Assembly: GCA_023333565.1 (NCBI GenBank)
Contig: JAJKFH010002273.1
Location: 1,488,001-1,552,000 of the forward strand
DNA: 64,000 nt
Direction: 5' to 3'
DNA from: Puffinus mauretanicus
Lineage: Eukaryota > Chordata > Aves > Procellariiformes > Procellariidae
Shown here in pieces: positions 47,601 through 61,630 of this stretch. The notes beneath the pieces were generated by a model. That model saw only the letters and a list, made by a program, of their open reading frames with translations. It ran no database searches and was not told the DNA's origin. A program made the translations under genes and the position numbers. Positions within the stretch are counted from its first letter, which is position 1, and each line of letters starts with the position of its first letter.

Positions 47601-50600
47601 TTTGCAGTACTTGGTAGAACCTCATTGCCTCTATGAGATTTCTGTCTGTTCCCTCATCTCAGACTGCCCAGCAAGACGGCTGTTGTTGGGATAATTTGTA
47701 TAGGGGGGATTGTGACTATTTCATGGAAATACATGTACATATAATTCTTCAGATAATTAATCACATCTATTCTGTGTCATATCTGGCACACTTACAAAAC
47801 CATGACAGATCTGGCCAGATTTTGGCTCTCCCTTTGGGAAAATACAACTACTGTATGTCAAATCTTGCCAAATTACTGCATGTAAAATCCCTACTCTTGC
47901 TACAGTGGTAATAAGTCATATTCAAATACTTTTTTTGCTAACATTTTAATATGAATATTTAGTAAATAAACGAGCTACTTTGTTATTTTAAATTGGACAA
48001 TGTCTGCAATTATTGATGGAAAAATGCTAATTTACACATGATAGTACTCTAGACCTGTATTTCTAATTAATAAAAGTACATTATTTAGAGGGAATAGCAG
48101 CATAGTTTACAATTATCTGAAATCAAGTGTTTTGTTTTGTATGAACATTGTGGAGCTATACCATGACTGTATAGGTCCCAAGTGATGATGTGGTGTCAGT
48201 TAACTTCTTTAGTCTGTGGAGTCACAAGTCACCATCAAGATCTGAACATTAAATTAGTGAAAGAAAAAAGAAATTAAACTGATTATTTTCTCTAAAATTC
48301 AATTTTATCTTACTTAAGTGACATGCAAAGAAAAAAATGCTTTGTAGTTCAGTGACATCTTGATTGCTTGCGAACTACAGCCCATCATTGTAAGAACTCC
48401 AGCTTTGGAAGACAAATCCCTGTACATGGGAAGGGATACATTGCCTTGCATCCCCCTGATACTTTCCAGAACTGAAAACTGTAGCCGACATTAAAGGCAT
48501 TCTGTGGTGATTTTCTTGTAAATTTGACACCAGTGATAAAAAGCAGCCCTGCAGCACCCACAGTTAACCGCTAAATTTCAGGCGCCAGTGGCATGATGTC
48601 GTTCCGTGTCCATGAAATTACCCGTGGCATGTATTTCCCCTTTCAAAAATCCTTGTGTTCAGGGTACCTGTAGGAAAGCTGCTGCTCCTATCAGTATCTC
48701 AGAAAAATGAAATCAATTGAAGGTGGATGCAATGGTTAAGAACAAAATGCCATATAAGAATAGTGTAGCATCCAGAAAATTGATATGCTTATTGTTAAGT
48801 GAAAGAGAGAAGTCAGTGTAACAACCATTAGAGAAGAAAGCTGATGGGTTTAAAATGAAGCATGTGGGGGACATTTTAGTCCGAGTTCTTCTTGGAATTC
48901 TTATTCTGAAATAACATATGTAGGCAGTACGTCATTTCCTTCTCTATCCACCACCTCGTTAATACAGGCTGGCAGCAGGAAAAGAAAAAAGAAAAAGAAT
49001 GTGCAAGAAAGGCTTTCTATGTATAGTAAAAGGGGCTTTTGCGTACTGTAAAAATAGGTTTCGTTTGGGTGTCTATTCTGTGTTATCACTACTGATCAGT
49101 GAAAAGAATGTTTTCCTGAATATGTGCCATTAGATTGTGACACCTATTTGAGCTGCCACAAAACCTACCAACCAACATATGAAAGCCTGGACTTCAGGTA
49201 AATACCAATTCTAGTTTCAAAATGCTAGTGAAGTGAAAACCAAATGGTTTTGTCTCTGTTTTAGGGGGCAATTGCATAGTGTATACATATACCCTTGCAT
49301 TTCATGTACAAATACAGAATTTGGATCGAGGGTGTAACAACAGATGGTTATTGGGGGGAAGATTTAATAACACTGTGCTCACACCTAATATTTCCACACT
49401 AACAGCTGTGCAGCAAAGTTATGCTACTTTGGGCTTCATCCCCATGAGATGCCTAGAAATCTTCTTTCTGAGGACCGGGAGTTGTCAAATGTGGACCGTG
49501 GGGAGCTCATTTGCACAGGCTCCATAACTTGTAGCTGGAGACCTGGGGATTTTGGTCTGTGTAAGGACATCTGCAGCAGGTTCACTCTTCACCTGCAAAG
49601 TAGCCATCTCGGTTCACAGCTAGGGTCAGGAGTCCCTCAGGGGCTGCAAGACTCACAAGGCCATGAAGGTTGTGAAGATTTGTCTTTTGCTTTGCCATTG
49701 TCACTGTTTTGGACCTGTTGAGCTCCGGCATGGTTATTTTTCTCCTCTTACCTGTACTTCCATGGAGGAAACATGTGAATTCTCCTGAATTCAGAGCAGG
49801 ACTGAATTCAGTGTTCATCTGCTTCTTTGGTACTGACCCCATGTTTTATCCAGTATGAGTCAAAATATGAACTGTCACAAGTGAGTAAATGATGGCACAT
49901 TTCATGCCAAGCGGTGGCAAGATGACTCAAGGAGGTTACAGGAATATTACAGAGAGGCATATAGGAAAGGAAGTGCCTCTCTTACACCTTCACATTAATT
50001 ATTTTTATGTTGCAGTCGCAACTGACTTCCCCACTTAATTTATAAGGTGAATGCCAATGGAATGTAGCTTTTTAGTTTTTAATTAGTCTCTCTTTGCAGC
50101 TTGTATATGGAAAGATTCATAATACTCCCTATTTGATCAAAGGCTTTGAAATTATCTTGCATCATCCATTTGTATAAAGTACGTTCTCTGTATTTTTAGC
50201 ACATGAGAGTGACTGTAACTTCTTGTAAGTTAATTTCAGGAGCTTAAAGAGAAGGAAAAGTGTTACAGTTTCTATTTCTCTTAGGTCTTTTATGACCTAA
50301 ACTGTTTTTCATCATGGAACCTATTGCTAAAACAGTTTTCTGAAAAGAAAATAGTGTTTACAAAGTAAACATTTTTTCTGGCTGCAAGATTGTTTGCTGT
50401 CCAGGAAGCAAACACATTCTAGTTCATTACATATATTTTGAGTGCATGAAAGGAAAATAAGTTTATACATTTTAAACGTGTAGCTCACAGACTTTCCGGC
50501 TGGAACCCACTTGGGAGTCATAACACATTTCCAGGACCTCCCCTAGTGAGACTCCTCAGATATCAGAGTAGTAGTGACTCATCGACTGCAGGAGAGGCAA

Positions 50601-51754
50601 TTGAATTAAAACTTAAATATTTATGTGTCTGACTCACTCAAATTGCAAAACAAATACAGCCCGATTTCTGGGTGAGATATCTGTGTTTCTTAAGAAAAGT
50701 TGAAGCTGGTATTTCAAGACCTACAATGGCCTGAATTTGGCTGTTGGTCCTTGTTTTCACACACTTTTTTTTTTTTTTTTTTAAAGTGGTTTTCACAGCT
50801 TTAGAACTATAGAAGTCAGGCTGTTATAGCTTAGTTATTAAATATGTCTGGAGTACTTGATAGTAGTGACAGAAATGGAATTTCTATCAGATGGTTCAGC
50901 ATGCTCTTTTGCACTCGTAGGCTATTGCTTTTGGATGTACTGAGGGTCCGAGGTAAAGGTGGCTGTAAACGTTACTGCATTAGAACAGTGTCATCCTCCC
51001 ATCACTTCCCAGAGCATTCATGACTGTCCGAGATGAAGTACAATGAAAACAAGGAAGAGATGCTGTAACTACTGCTGCCAAGCTGTGTTTTTGCCAAGTC
51101 CAGAGATTGACAGTAACAGCCACCAGGTCAAATGTCTTGCTCTCCCCAGCACAGCACCAAGATCTTTGCAAAAAAGTTAGGCTTGATCCTCTGAATTTGT
51201 TTCTGAGGCTGGTCTTGCTAACCAAATACAGCGCAGATGTCGCTACCCACACTCCGCCACCCCTTCCCCCCGCAGTCAGGTGCTGGGTCTGAGGCCGTTT
51301 CATTCTTCCGGGTCAGTCTGTTTGGAGAAGGCTATAATATATACCTAATTACCTTACAGCTAAGAAAGCCTCAGCAGATCCTACATATTGAAAACTGAGC
51401 ATGTGCTTGCTACAGACATAATTCGAACCTAACTATTTTATTACACGTTTTCTGGTCCAAAATCCTGATTTCCAGCTTGCCTTTGAACAAGCAGTACAGG
51501 GACTTGTCTGTCATCAGCAAGATATGAGGTATTTCATGAGACCACAAATAAAGCTGTTGTTCTGCAAACCCAAGTACAACAAGTGTTTGCTTTTCTTAAG
51601 ACAGCTTTCTGAACAACACAGAAGCGTGATCTGAAAATATAACCAAATGTTCTATTCGGTGTTCTTTATTTAAAGAATGTCTGATGTGCTACTGCCAATA
51701 ATTATCAGCTCTTCATGGCCCATGGAAAAAAATATATGACTTTTTCCAGTTGTC
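38653..51754. other. Unique non-coding DNA
   Basis: Thirteen kilobases without a recognised gene, RNA or interspersed repeat. Features seen are a TA-rich run near 40591-40610, a moderately GC-rich patch at about 44220-44420, a perfect 12-base palindrome ACAACCGGTTGT at 46319-46330 and a T18 run at 50765-50782. The stretch 43310-43470 has a balanced, low-simple-repeat composition that could be a conserved non-coding element, which needs alignment to judge. Confidence 0.55.
50765..50782. repeat. Poly(T) tract of 18
   Basis: Eighteen consecutive T with no recognised element next to them. Confidence 0.9.
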
Positions 51755-51770
51755 TTTTTTTTTTTTTTTT
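51755..51770 (-). repeat. Poly(A) tract on the minus strand, possible tail of an adjacent frame
   Basis: Sixteen T on the plus strand equal A16 on the minus strand. It lies 44 bases beyond the stop codon of the open frame at 51815-52171 and is preceded on that strand by AAATAAG about ten bases earlier, a near match to a polyadenylation signal. This is the arrangement expected at the 3' end of a retrocopied mRNA, but A/T runs of this length are common here. Confidence 0.5.
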
Positions 51771-51814
51771 AATGTTCTTATTTAGCCTTGGATCAGAAAT
51801 ATCTTCTGCCACTC

Positions 51815-52171
51815 CTATTTCCAGGTCTTAAACAAATGTATAGATTTAGCTTGAAAGATGGCATCAATACGTTCAAGTTTAAATTCTACATGTATAGATG
51901 GATCATCCAGATGTAAGTCATAATACTGTCTCATTAGGCTCTTTTTCTGATGCTGAATTGCTCTGCTATGCAATGTGTGTTGTTTATCCTTCTCCTTCTG
52001 GTTGCAGTAGGGATGATTCCACATATTAGATAAAATCAAATTAAGCTGGATTTTTGGCAAATCTTGTATTCTTTGATCAACTTCAGCTTCACAAACTCTT
52101 TGAATTAAATTTGGATGATTGGTCCCATCCCTAGTTGTAGTGGTAACTGCAGCTTGGTATGGCACAGTTGC
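51815..52171 (-). other. Exon-like or retrocopy-like open frame, unknown protein
   Basis: On the minus strand a frame of about 118 codons runs to TAG at 51815-51817. The predicted product is hydrophilic and rich in Asp, Glu, Lys, Gln and His (for example RVCEAEVDQRIQDLPKIQL and YYDLHLDDPSIHVEFKLE), without low complexity or membrane segments; this is more protein-like than other frames here. An in-frame stop lies immediately upstream, and a possible splice acceptor (TTTATGCTAAG) coincides with the start of the open stretch, so it could be a terminal exon. Alternatively the A16 tract 44 bases past the stop suggests a processed retrocopy, which would be unusual in birds because CR1 rarely mobilises mRNA. 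I do not recognise the family and no ATG opens the frame. Confidence 0.35.
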
Positions 52172-55100
52172 TTAGCATAAAATAAAATTCACATTTCAAT
52201 ATGATTTTGTGATCACAGATGTGTGGTTTTTATAATTTAAAAGAAATTTTAGGATATCATGGTATTAGATTTTTTCATCACACAGAAGTATTTGGCTAAC
52301 TTTCAGACAGCTATTTTTCAGCTATTTTTTAATACATTGGGTACTTTTTTTCTTGAATTCTGTTGTGCTTGTTGCAGGAGGGCTAAGTCTTTGGCTATAA
52401 AAAAGGCTAGGAAGAATTCATCCAGTGTAAAACAAAATACCTTGCTTCTGAAGGTCATAAAAATATTACGGATTTGAGGGAGCTTGATCAGTTTACATAA
52501 GGGATTACAAAATGTGGTTGCCTGTAATACCAAGGGACTGTACTTGACCTAAGAATTTTCTTCCAGTTTTTCATTATTCAAATCCAGTCATAAGAGAGAA
52601 GAAAACATAATCACTGATGTATTATATTAGATGCTCGGTACATAGTCTGCTGCGTAGCCAATAAATGTGGTGTTGCTGAAGTCCACCAGCTGAATTGCAT
52701 GAAACTGAGTGAATGACACGGCTGAGCATCGGATGCTGCCCAAGCTGAGAGTCGTACAAGACCAATGTTTCACGGATTTCCACTTGCATATTTGCACATT
52801 GTAAACAGTACATAACAGGTTACGTCGGGAGGACCTAAACTCTAATCCATGTAATAAGGTGAAAAAATGCCAAATTTTCCTGTGGGGCCTCTGACATCAA
52901 TAACCTGAAAGAGCATTCTGTCTGGTCTGCTAAAATTTGCAGCCGAATCAACAGCACGTTTTAGTCATAGTATCAGAAGCTGCTTAAAATGCTAATAAAA
53001 AAAAATCACTTGAGGGCAGCCTTCCCTGGGCCATTATGTTGATACAGTTTCAGTTCCATTTCCACATCGTCTCAGCCTGTTAGGAATAAATAGCAAATAT
53101 TATGACATCCAGTTGTTCCTGGAGCTGCCTCATTACAACTTCCTTAATAACTCTTTACAGTCTGGCAGCTCTTTTGCTATTTAGGTTAACAATACTGACA
53201 AATTTTACTGTTTCCAGTAAAAAAATCTACTCAACATTAGTTGTAACTGTCCTCTCCAAGGAAAGCCAACTGCCTGATATTTCCATGTCAGCTTTATATT
53301 TGTATCAGCTCCATGTATATCTGACGAAAGCTACATTTGTTGAAAGCAAAATAAAACAGCAGAAATTGGGGTTTTTTTTACAGGTTTTCTTTAAAGGCCA
53401 AAAAATTAAATTAAAATAATATATTTTTAATATGCTTTTCAGGAACATATTCGTAGCTTGAGTGCTTTCAAAGTGCTTTAGTGAAGCTTCTAAAGATCGC
53501 CTAAAAGGTTTAATTATATTATTTTATAGCCATTTTAATCACATCATTATTATTCTTTAGAAGAACTGAAAACCTAAAGTATGTGCTGTGAATTACTATA
53601 TTCAGAATTAATCTGAAGAAATCTCTGAATATGGAAGAATACATGTAATGCATCACATTTTAAAACTAGTATAATTTACACATGGTCAGTGAAAAGAAAG
53701 GTAAACTATAAGCCTTGTATTTTCTGGGATGACTCGTGACCATAATAACTTTTATCCTTTTGGGTGGCTTGTCACTTCGAAAAGATAAGAACTCATTCTT
53801 TGCTGAACATGGGCAGGCAAATTGAGCTAGATCTTTTGAAATGCCCTACTGATTTTTGTCGGTGAAAAAACAAAAACCCTGGCTTCACCTGTGTAGAGCT
53901 CTAGCACAGTGACCTAGTTTTAGACTTCTAAATGCGGTGGGATTCTTGTCTTCTGTAAAACTGTTTCAAGAAGTTATAATACAAAATAAAATACTGTGTG
54001 CTACTAATGTTATCCACACGAGTATGTGTTATGCATAATCCACTCTTGGCAAAACTTATGCTTGTAGAGTCTCATTTAGCGTGATCATTCAACTGTCTTT
54101 CATTCTTTAGTTCATCTTATTTTTTCAGTTGATTTTGAACACATCTCGTGTGAAACCTCTTTTAAGATTTCAAATGATACAAGTGTTGTCACAAAATATT
54201 TCTTGTTTCAGGAATACAGATATGATGAACAAAAATTACTTGCTTTTGTTGACAGATTGTTATTCTCTTAAGGAAAAAGAAGTTTTACAAATGCGGGTGA
54301 ATGGCAGGAAAAGGAAAAGCAGATAGTCACAGCAAAATACAACTGGGAGTTCATGTAAAAAAATTTTAAAAAATCAATTACAGCCAATGGTGGAGATATA
54401 AATAACCTCCCAGAGATCACCCCAGGTCAGTCAGAGTTGCTCTAATCAAAAAGTCTCTCAGTGAGTGAAACGAAGGGCCTAAGGCAAATATGCCAAGGCA
54501 AAGGGAACAGTGGGAATTGTCTGTGACTTTTTACATTACTTTTCTGTCTTTTCTGTACATGGCGTTTTCCCTCTTTTAGAAGTTAAGTACTGAAGGTTTT
54601 ATTTGAATAAAACCTGTTTTTTTGATCCTCTGGTCTACTTTGGGTACTCAATGTAAGAGAAGGGTGTAGGCATACTCACCCTAAAGATCTGGCCCATTCA
54701 ACGTCCTATCTCACCATGCAAGAAGTGGAAAAAAGCCGAAGTGATGGAACACCAGAGCTTCAAGTTTATTGGTTTTTTATCTTTCCGCAAAATGAAGTTG
54801 TTTGAGTTTCTGTAAGACAGCCTGGCATGTCTACTCAGCAGGGATATTAAAGGAGTTGTCCAGTATTACTTGTTTCATGTACAGAAGTGAGTTAATTTTT
54901 ATTTATTTATTTACATATTTATCTTTATGTTGCCATTTGGTTCAGGTTGTTAGGGAATTGCCATGAATTATTAGTGCATTCAATTACTGTAGAATGTCAC
55001 GGTCGATAACAGAGCACTGTTAATGACATTTTGGAGAACAAATATTTTCAGCTTTGTTTGCTACTTTTCTTTTTTTGTTGGTTGATACAGATGTTAGTAT

Positions 55101-57330
55101 TGTTTCAAGAGAGATGAAAGTGCCAGAGAGCAGCTGTGAGCAGTGGGAGCCTCTTCCCTAACAAAGGCTCTGAATTTGACACTGGATTTCAGTGTTACTG
55201 CAGCTCCCAAGCCCATGTAGCATGCTGTGGGGAAACGGGCAAGTGCGTAGGTGCTCAGGTGAAAGGACTGAAAGTTTCTGAATAGGAAAGAGCTTATTTA
55301 GTGTGCAAGGATCCAGCAGATCATCAGCCTTACCCCAGGCACAGTAGGGGCAAATCCACAGCCAGCTCTTCCAGGCACTGAATGACTCCGAAGCCAGCCA
55401 GCTGCCGTGAGACTGTCCACAACACAGACTGTCATTTACTGTCAGCAATCACTGCTGCTGTGCGTATTGTAGCTCTTTTTTTTTTTTTTTAACTAAGCCC
55501 GATCCAAGATGAATGTGGGGTTCCAAAACCCAACTGGAATCAGCTAGGTTCCAAACTGACTGACTTTTGCAACCAGCATGCAGTCTCTGAAGAAGCCCAG
55601 TGGAAAATCACTGGCAGAGCTTTCCATCAGAGATGTAATCAGCCACATTAGCAAGAAGGCCAGGGAACAGGAAAAGGGACACGCTGAAGCATTTTAGAGG
55701 AATGTTGTTGACCTGCACAGGGTGCTTTTGTATGAATGCTAGAATGCAGTAATCACATCACTTTTTAAACGCGCTTCATAGACAACTCACTGCAGATGTG
55801 AGACAGAGAAGTTCCCTGCAGAGGAAAAATATTTTAGGTGTACCCTTCTCATCCTTAATTTATTGCAATATTTAATATTAGGTGCGCATCTTGCTGTCAA
55901 GATTTCTTCACGCTGAAAGCATGGAGAGTTGCAGGTGCCTGGGTAGTGAGGAACAGGCATGCTGTGGCTGGCTCTGGCTGTGCTGAAGTCCCTGTGTCTC
56001 AGCTCAGTTTGCTGTGCTAAGCTAGGCCCTTCAGGAGGTGAAAGCTGGACATATGATACCTGTGCACGTATAAATATTTTTGGTATAAATAATGGCTCCC
56101 GGGGCATTTAGTGGTCCCTCCAGAAATACGAACCTCCACTATTGTGATCCTAATCATCGTGTAACTCTCGCCTGTGAGCAGGCTATTGTGTTTGACGTCT
56201 GTGAAAGTCTGCTTCCTACTTGGGCATACTGCCTTCTCAGTGAAGTGTACTAAATCTTCTCAGCGGGGAAAATAACCTTAACTGATAGAGATAACATAGC
56301 CTTGAGTCCATAGAGATTTATTATCATCAGTGCAACTAAACATTGAAGTCCTTGTATCGTGAATTAGCTCCGGCATGCATGTTCTGCTGATTCTGGCAGT
56401 CTGTGACCAGGTCCTACAGAAGTTCAAAAGTAGGAAATGCGTGCATGTAAACGTACAGGGAATTAAACAGTATACAGAAATGAATGTTAAAATGTCAGCT
56501 GTGTTCTGAACACTGAGTATTGTAGGAATAACACAGTTTGAGGATGTACTTAGATTCTGTACAATTGCAGAGTAACGCCCAGTCCCCAACTGCAGCAATT
56601 CCTACTGCTTGCGGAGGAGCCACCGAGGAGGTACGGCAGGCAGTAAGCCAGCGTTGCTGATCCGTGAGTTGCAGGCTGGGATAGCTTTCCTTGATTGCTA
56701 TCATCGAGCATCCTCTAGAGCAATGTCTCTCAAAGTTGGAGATAGAAATCCTCCACTGCCTTACACTTATACCCTGGGCACAAAAAGTTTGCTTGTTACT
56801 CTGCTACATAACTGCTACAGATATTTTGCTTTTTGACTCAGCCCACCTGAATTCAAAACCGAGAATTTTTGTATAGTCAGTGAAGATGCTCAATCCATCT
56901 TGACTTTTCTTCTTTTTTTGAGATAATCTTCCTTTAGTGACTCCTGCTCCATTTTGCAGCAGCACAGTCCTAAGAGATGGAAAGGTCTGAGAATCAGTTA
57001 ATCTGAGAAAATAGCCCTTGAAGGAAATTAGTAAATAGATTGTACCCTGTGCCAGGGAATTACTTCAGCTGGAAAGTGCCCTGTAAATGTTTTATTTTGG
57101 AAATCAATATTTTATAGACTTGCTTCTCACTGTCAAGATTCACTTAGTTAATGACATACGAACCTATTCTCATAAATGAAACGTTCATCTAAATATCACA
57201 GGAAACGTGCTTGTAAAGGACTTTAAACTGTCTCACAGGGTTCTGTAATGTTTTCCCCTGTGAGCTGCTCCTATGTATAATACCTAATCTTGCTATCAAA
57301 GCAGTCCTGTAACAGAAAGAGTAACCCAAG

Positions 57331-57365
57331 CATAATTACCTCCTGATTAATCAGCTCATTTGCAT
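57331..57365. promoter_or_regulatory. Homeodomain and POU octamer motif cluster, candidate enhancer core
   Basis: Within 35 bases are CATAATTACC (homeodomain-type TAATTA), a perfect 12-base palindrome CTGATTAATCAG (57343-57354) and a perfect POU octamer ATTTGCAT (57358-57365). Such close packing is typical of vertebrate developmental enhancers, but each motif is short and AT-rich DNA yields chance matches. Function is inferred only. Confidence 0.25.
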
Positions 57366-60300
57366 GTTTGCCACTCTGGTGCCTGTGGCGATATTATGCT
57401 AAACACAGATGGGTTCTCTGATTCTCCTCACATTTAGGTTTTGGTGCAGCTGCACATGAAATGGGTGGTGGGAATAGCAACACAGATGTAGCTACAGCTA
57501 GTTCGGAGAAACCTGAGCAGAGCAGTTTCACCTTTATTGTGTGGAACTGGAATTCCTTAGGGGTTATCTCCTTCCCTGCACATATTTGGAATTTTTGTAT
57601 TAATCTTGCCCTTCTGCATCACGTCCTAAATACATTTAACATGTGGCAGTGATTTCCACTCCAAGTGTGTTGTTTGGGGCTCCTATTAGCAACAGTTGCT
57701 GAAATGTTCAGTGCGTCTCTCTGATGTGCAGTATATTTTGTTTCTATATAACTTCTTTTCTTTTTAGTCTTTTCTCTTTTTAAAAAAAAAAAAGTTAACT
57801 CATTCTTCTAACCATAAATGGATTACAAGTAGTCTTCCTCCATCTCTAACGCTGTCTAATAGGTTAGGTATATTTCAGTTCTCTGAACATCCAGCACGGA
57901 CAGAAATCTGGGCTTGATAGAACCAGTTATCAGTTTACTACGGCTGGTCCTGTATTTCATCAGCCTCTAGCCACATTATAAAAAGATGCCAGGAAATAAT
58001 GTTGTGCTCCATGATTTATCACTTGCTTACACACAAACAGACATTTGTATCCTTTTCAACTCTTCCCATCTCTTCTATTCCTCCCTAGATTAACTTGGTT
58101 TGTAATTTGATGGTTTAGTTCCATACTTGTCTGTCAAATGCAGCCATATTCATCCAGTAGGCTGTAAAAGCAGGTGTTTAATATTATTGTCCAATATTGG
58201 AGAATAGTAGCCAGCTTTGATACAGATGTCTGCAATTTTGTGTGATTTGAAAAGAGGTTTTGCTAAATAGGTGCACTTTGAATTCACAGGTTATTACAAA
58301 TTAAGTTGTCCTTTTCCACAAAACCAAAGTGTTTGTGGAGGAGAGGGTTGTTTGATTTTTGGAGGGTTTTCTTAAATGTTTCAAGTATTTTGTATTATTA
58401 TTTTAAATGCATTGCAGATACTCCTCAGCTCCTTGAAAGCATTCTTCCTATACTATAATCAGGATAGATAAAGCTACTTCACCTATTTTTGTAGTACAGA
58501 AAGTTGTATGGGTAAAACTGCAGCTCAGCCACGGTGAAAGAAGTTATCTGTGACCAAAAAGTACAGCAGAGATTTATTTCCAGATTTGGCTTCAAACTAA
58601 TGAAAAATAAAGACTGTGGAAGAGGTAGGTACTTCAGTTAGAAGAAGCTAGATCTACTGAAAATGAGTTGAGTAACTTAGAGTTAAAAATCCAAGGATTT
58701 TCACTGGGTAGATATCTGAGGTTCTTTTAGAAATGCACCGAATGAAAGTTATGCCTTAAATAAAGTTAGTTGAAAGCTGCGTTATATTTGCTATTATACG
58801 ATTGAGGTTCTGAAATAGATGGCATTTTATAAAAATCTGAGAGTAATTAAAAGTGAAAATATGGAATGAAGAGGACAATGATGTGTGCAGTATTAATAAA
58901 AGCATTGATAATATCACTCTAGTATTTTTTGGATTGTTTTTCATTCTGTAACCTATTAATTTTAATTTTATTTAATTTGGGAGCTGCTTAAATCTGTTCC
59001 AAAACCATGTCATTTAAATTCTGATGACTTAAATAATTAAACTTTTTAACTACGCTACCAGATGGTATTAGCAGAATCCTTTGCATTATCTACAGTGTAG
59101 GTGGTAAAGAGCTGGCTTTTCTATTTTCTCGAAAACTCTGGCCAGTATGGGAAATTAAATTTAGAAAGCAACTTGATTTACTGCAGCAGTGATTTTGCTT
59201 CCTGGACATATTCCCTGCGGCTCTGGCTACACTAACACCAAAAAGTTGCACTTTGGGGTTCCTGGCAGTTAAAGTAACTTGTAACTTATCACTCATTGAG
59301 ATGTACTAGGAATGAACTTCTAGAATGAAAAATCTTAAATGAAAATCAGAAAATTGCTGCTAAGTCATAATCAGGTCTTCTTAAAAAATAGAGTCAGAAT
59401 GTCCACTAGCATCTTCCTGTCTTTTCTTCACTCTCTTTTTCTAAACAACTTCTTCTTTAAAAAAAACTTCTTAAAAACTTAACTTCATAAAGTTTTTAAG
59501 TTTTTTAAAACCCTATTAGTACCATCTAATAAAAAACTCTGATAGTATCATCTTTATATTGGTTAAGTAATATTATAATACTCAGTTGTCTAATACCAAC
59601 ATAGCCTTTTTGAAATTATCATTTTCATTCATTGCTTTGCAAGAAAGAGCAGTGGTGAATACCATTTATTGAAGTGCATATTTTTATGAAGTGAATGCAT
59701 TTCCCTGGGCAGCAAAAGTGATCCCTGCAGAGCTGTTTCTGCAGAGTTCTGGAATATGGTGCCTGGTGACATTCATCTTGTGTATACGCTCATGCCACAT
59801 TAACAACATTCGAAGGCAAATGGATCTTTTGAATCTACAGCGCAAATGATGCACGGCCCATGCTTTCAAATGCATACTTTCATAATATGAGTCTTTATTA
59901 GAGAGGGGTTTGGTTTGGCTTTTTTGCTACGACCACCAGCTGTTCCTCATCAGGAATTATACTATACCGGGATCTGCTCTTGGACTACTTATCTGATTCA
60001 CATGTAGTTCATGAAACAGCCATTGGCTTGTATTGACTTTCTGTCACTATTCATCTGACAGAATTTGAACCAGTAACCTACAGGTGATAGGCAATATATT
60101 CCTTAATTCTCTGCCACTATTTTGTCCATATTTCAAGATTTAGAATAAATGAAATTTCAGCATGCTTAGAGTCCATAGTTCAATATAAAGAAATGTTCTC
60201 TTCCAAAGTACAGGTCAGCCTGGGGGTATTTCCTAAATTTCTCCCTCTGAAGATCATTACAGATATCTTTTAGATCATGTCTACATGTTTTCATACTAAA

Positions 60301-61618
60301 GGCTCAAGATAACTTGAGTGACTGACTTTTTTTCTATTCTATATCTGGAAATACTTTAAAAATAAGAAACATTTTTAAAACCTGTATGTCTGTGCTCTGC
60401 TGCGTTGACAGATTAACATTCAAGCGTGCAATTCTATATTATGCTTCTCAGAAGACTTCCAGAGCCTCATCAGCATCAGCTGATAAAATTACCCTGTTCC
60501 TTCTAGGCCAGCACAAGGAGAGTTTTTAATGAAGGCATCTTTTGGGTTCTTTTAGCCCTCTGAAGGATCAGGGGTGGCTTCTTCAGCATCTCTATTCCTA
60601 ACACCAGAGCAAGGTGTGAAGGTTTTAGCCCACTGTCACAGAACAGGAATGTATGTAAAGAAAACTTAAGAAAATCCTGAGTTATTTTAGAAATAACAGA
60701 AATATTACAAACTGTAATAAAAACTATTCTCGAGTAATAATATACCAGTTTCTAAAATTCCTTAATGTTTTGTTAAGCTGGTGAAACATCAGTGGTTTAG
60801 GACTCCGCCCTAGTTGTCCTTTTTTTACATTGCAGTCTCTAAAAAACATTTACATATAGCTTTGTTTTCTTTCTAGAAATGCAAAATATAGAGCAATTAT
60901 TTGGATGAAATTCTTTTAATAATGCAGTTTCAGTAATACGCAAGCCTTGTACTTCTTACTAATTTTAAATATTTTGAAGACATTTGTTTTCTGCATGTAG
61001 TAAATGACAGAGCTGTAGCTTTTCTTTCCTGTGCCTCTTCTCCAAGATTTTAGACTGGATTGAGGTATTTTAAGTGGTTTTGTTAGTTCGTTTAAATAAG
61101 AAACTAAAAACAAACAGGCCAATGAAAGGGAACAGACTATGTGAAACCTTGAATCATTAACTGAACATTCATTCACTCAAAACTCAAATATTTAGAATTT
61201 ATCTTTCCTGTTCTTATCTAAGGGATAAACAATAGGGAGTACCAACAGTAGGGCATCTTGTGCTTGACCTGCTTCAGGTTATGGGTATTCTTGTTGCAAA
61301 AGTTGTAAATATCAAGTAATACATATTTTAAGATCTTGGTTACAAACCTATGAATAAAAAGATTTTTCCTTGTCCTTAAAGTGAGGGCAAGGAAAAATTT
61401 TCTGAGAAAGCACAGAGGTTGTTTTATTAAGTAGTATGTTATCTATATGAAGTTCGTTCTAGCCACAAGTACTCAAGGAATGGTCCCTCAGACAAAAGGT
61501 CAGGTGAAGCATGGACATCTTAAGTGCTGGCATTTTTCACTCAAGGTGTTGAACTGTGAATGTTGATTTTGAGTTCAGTCAGCCAGTGTCTTACTGTAGG
61601 AATAATGAAATTTTTTTT

Positions 61619-61630
61619 GTGTGTGTGTGT
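61619..61630. repeat. (GT)6 microsatellite
   Basis: A short GT dinucleotide run follows a T8 run. Confidence 0.85.
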
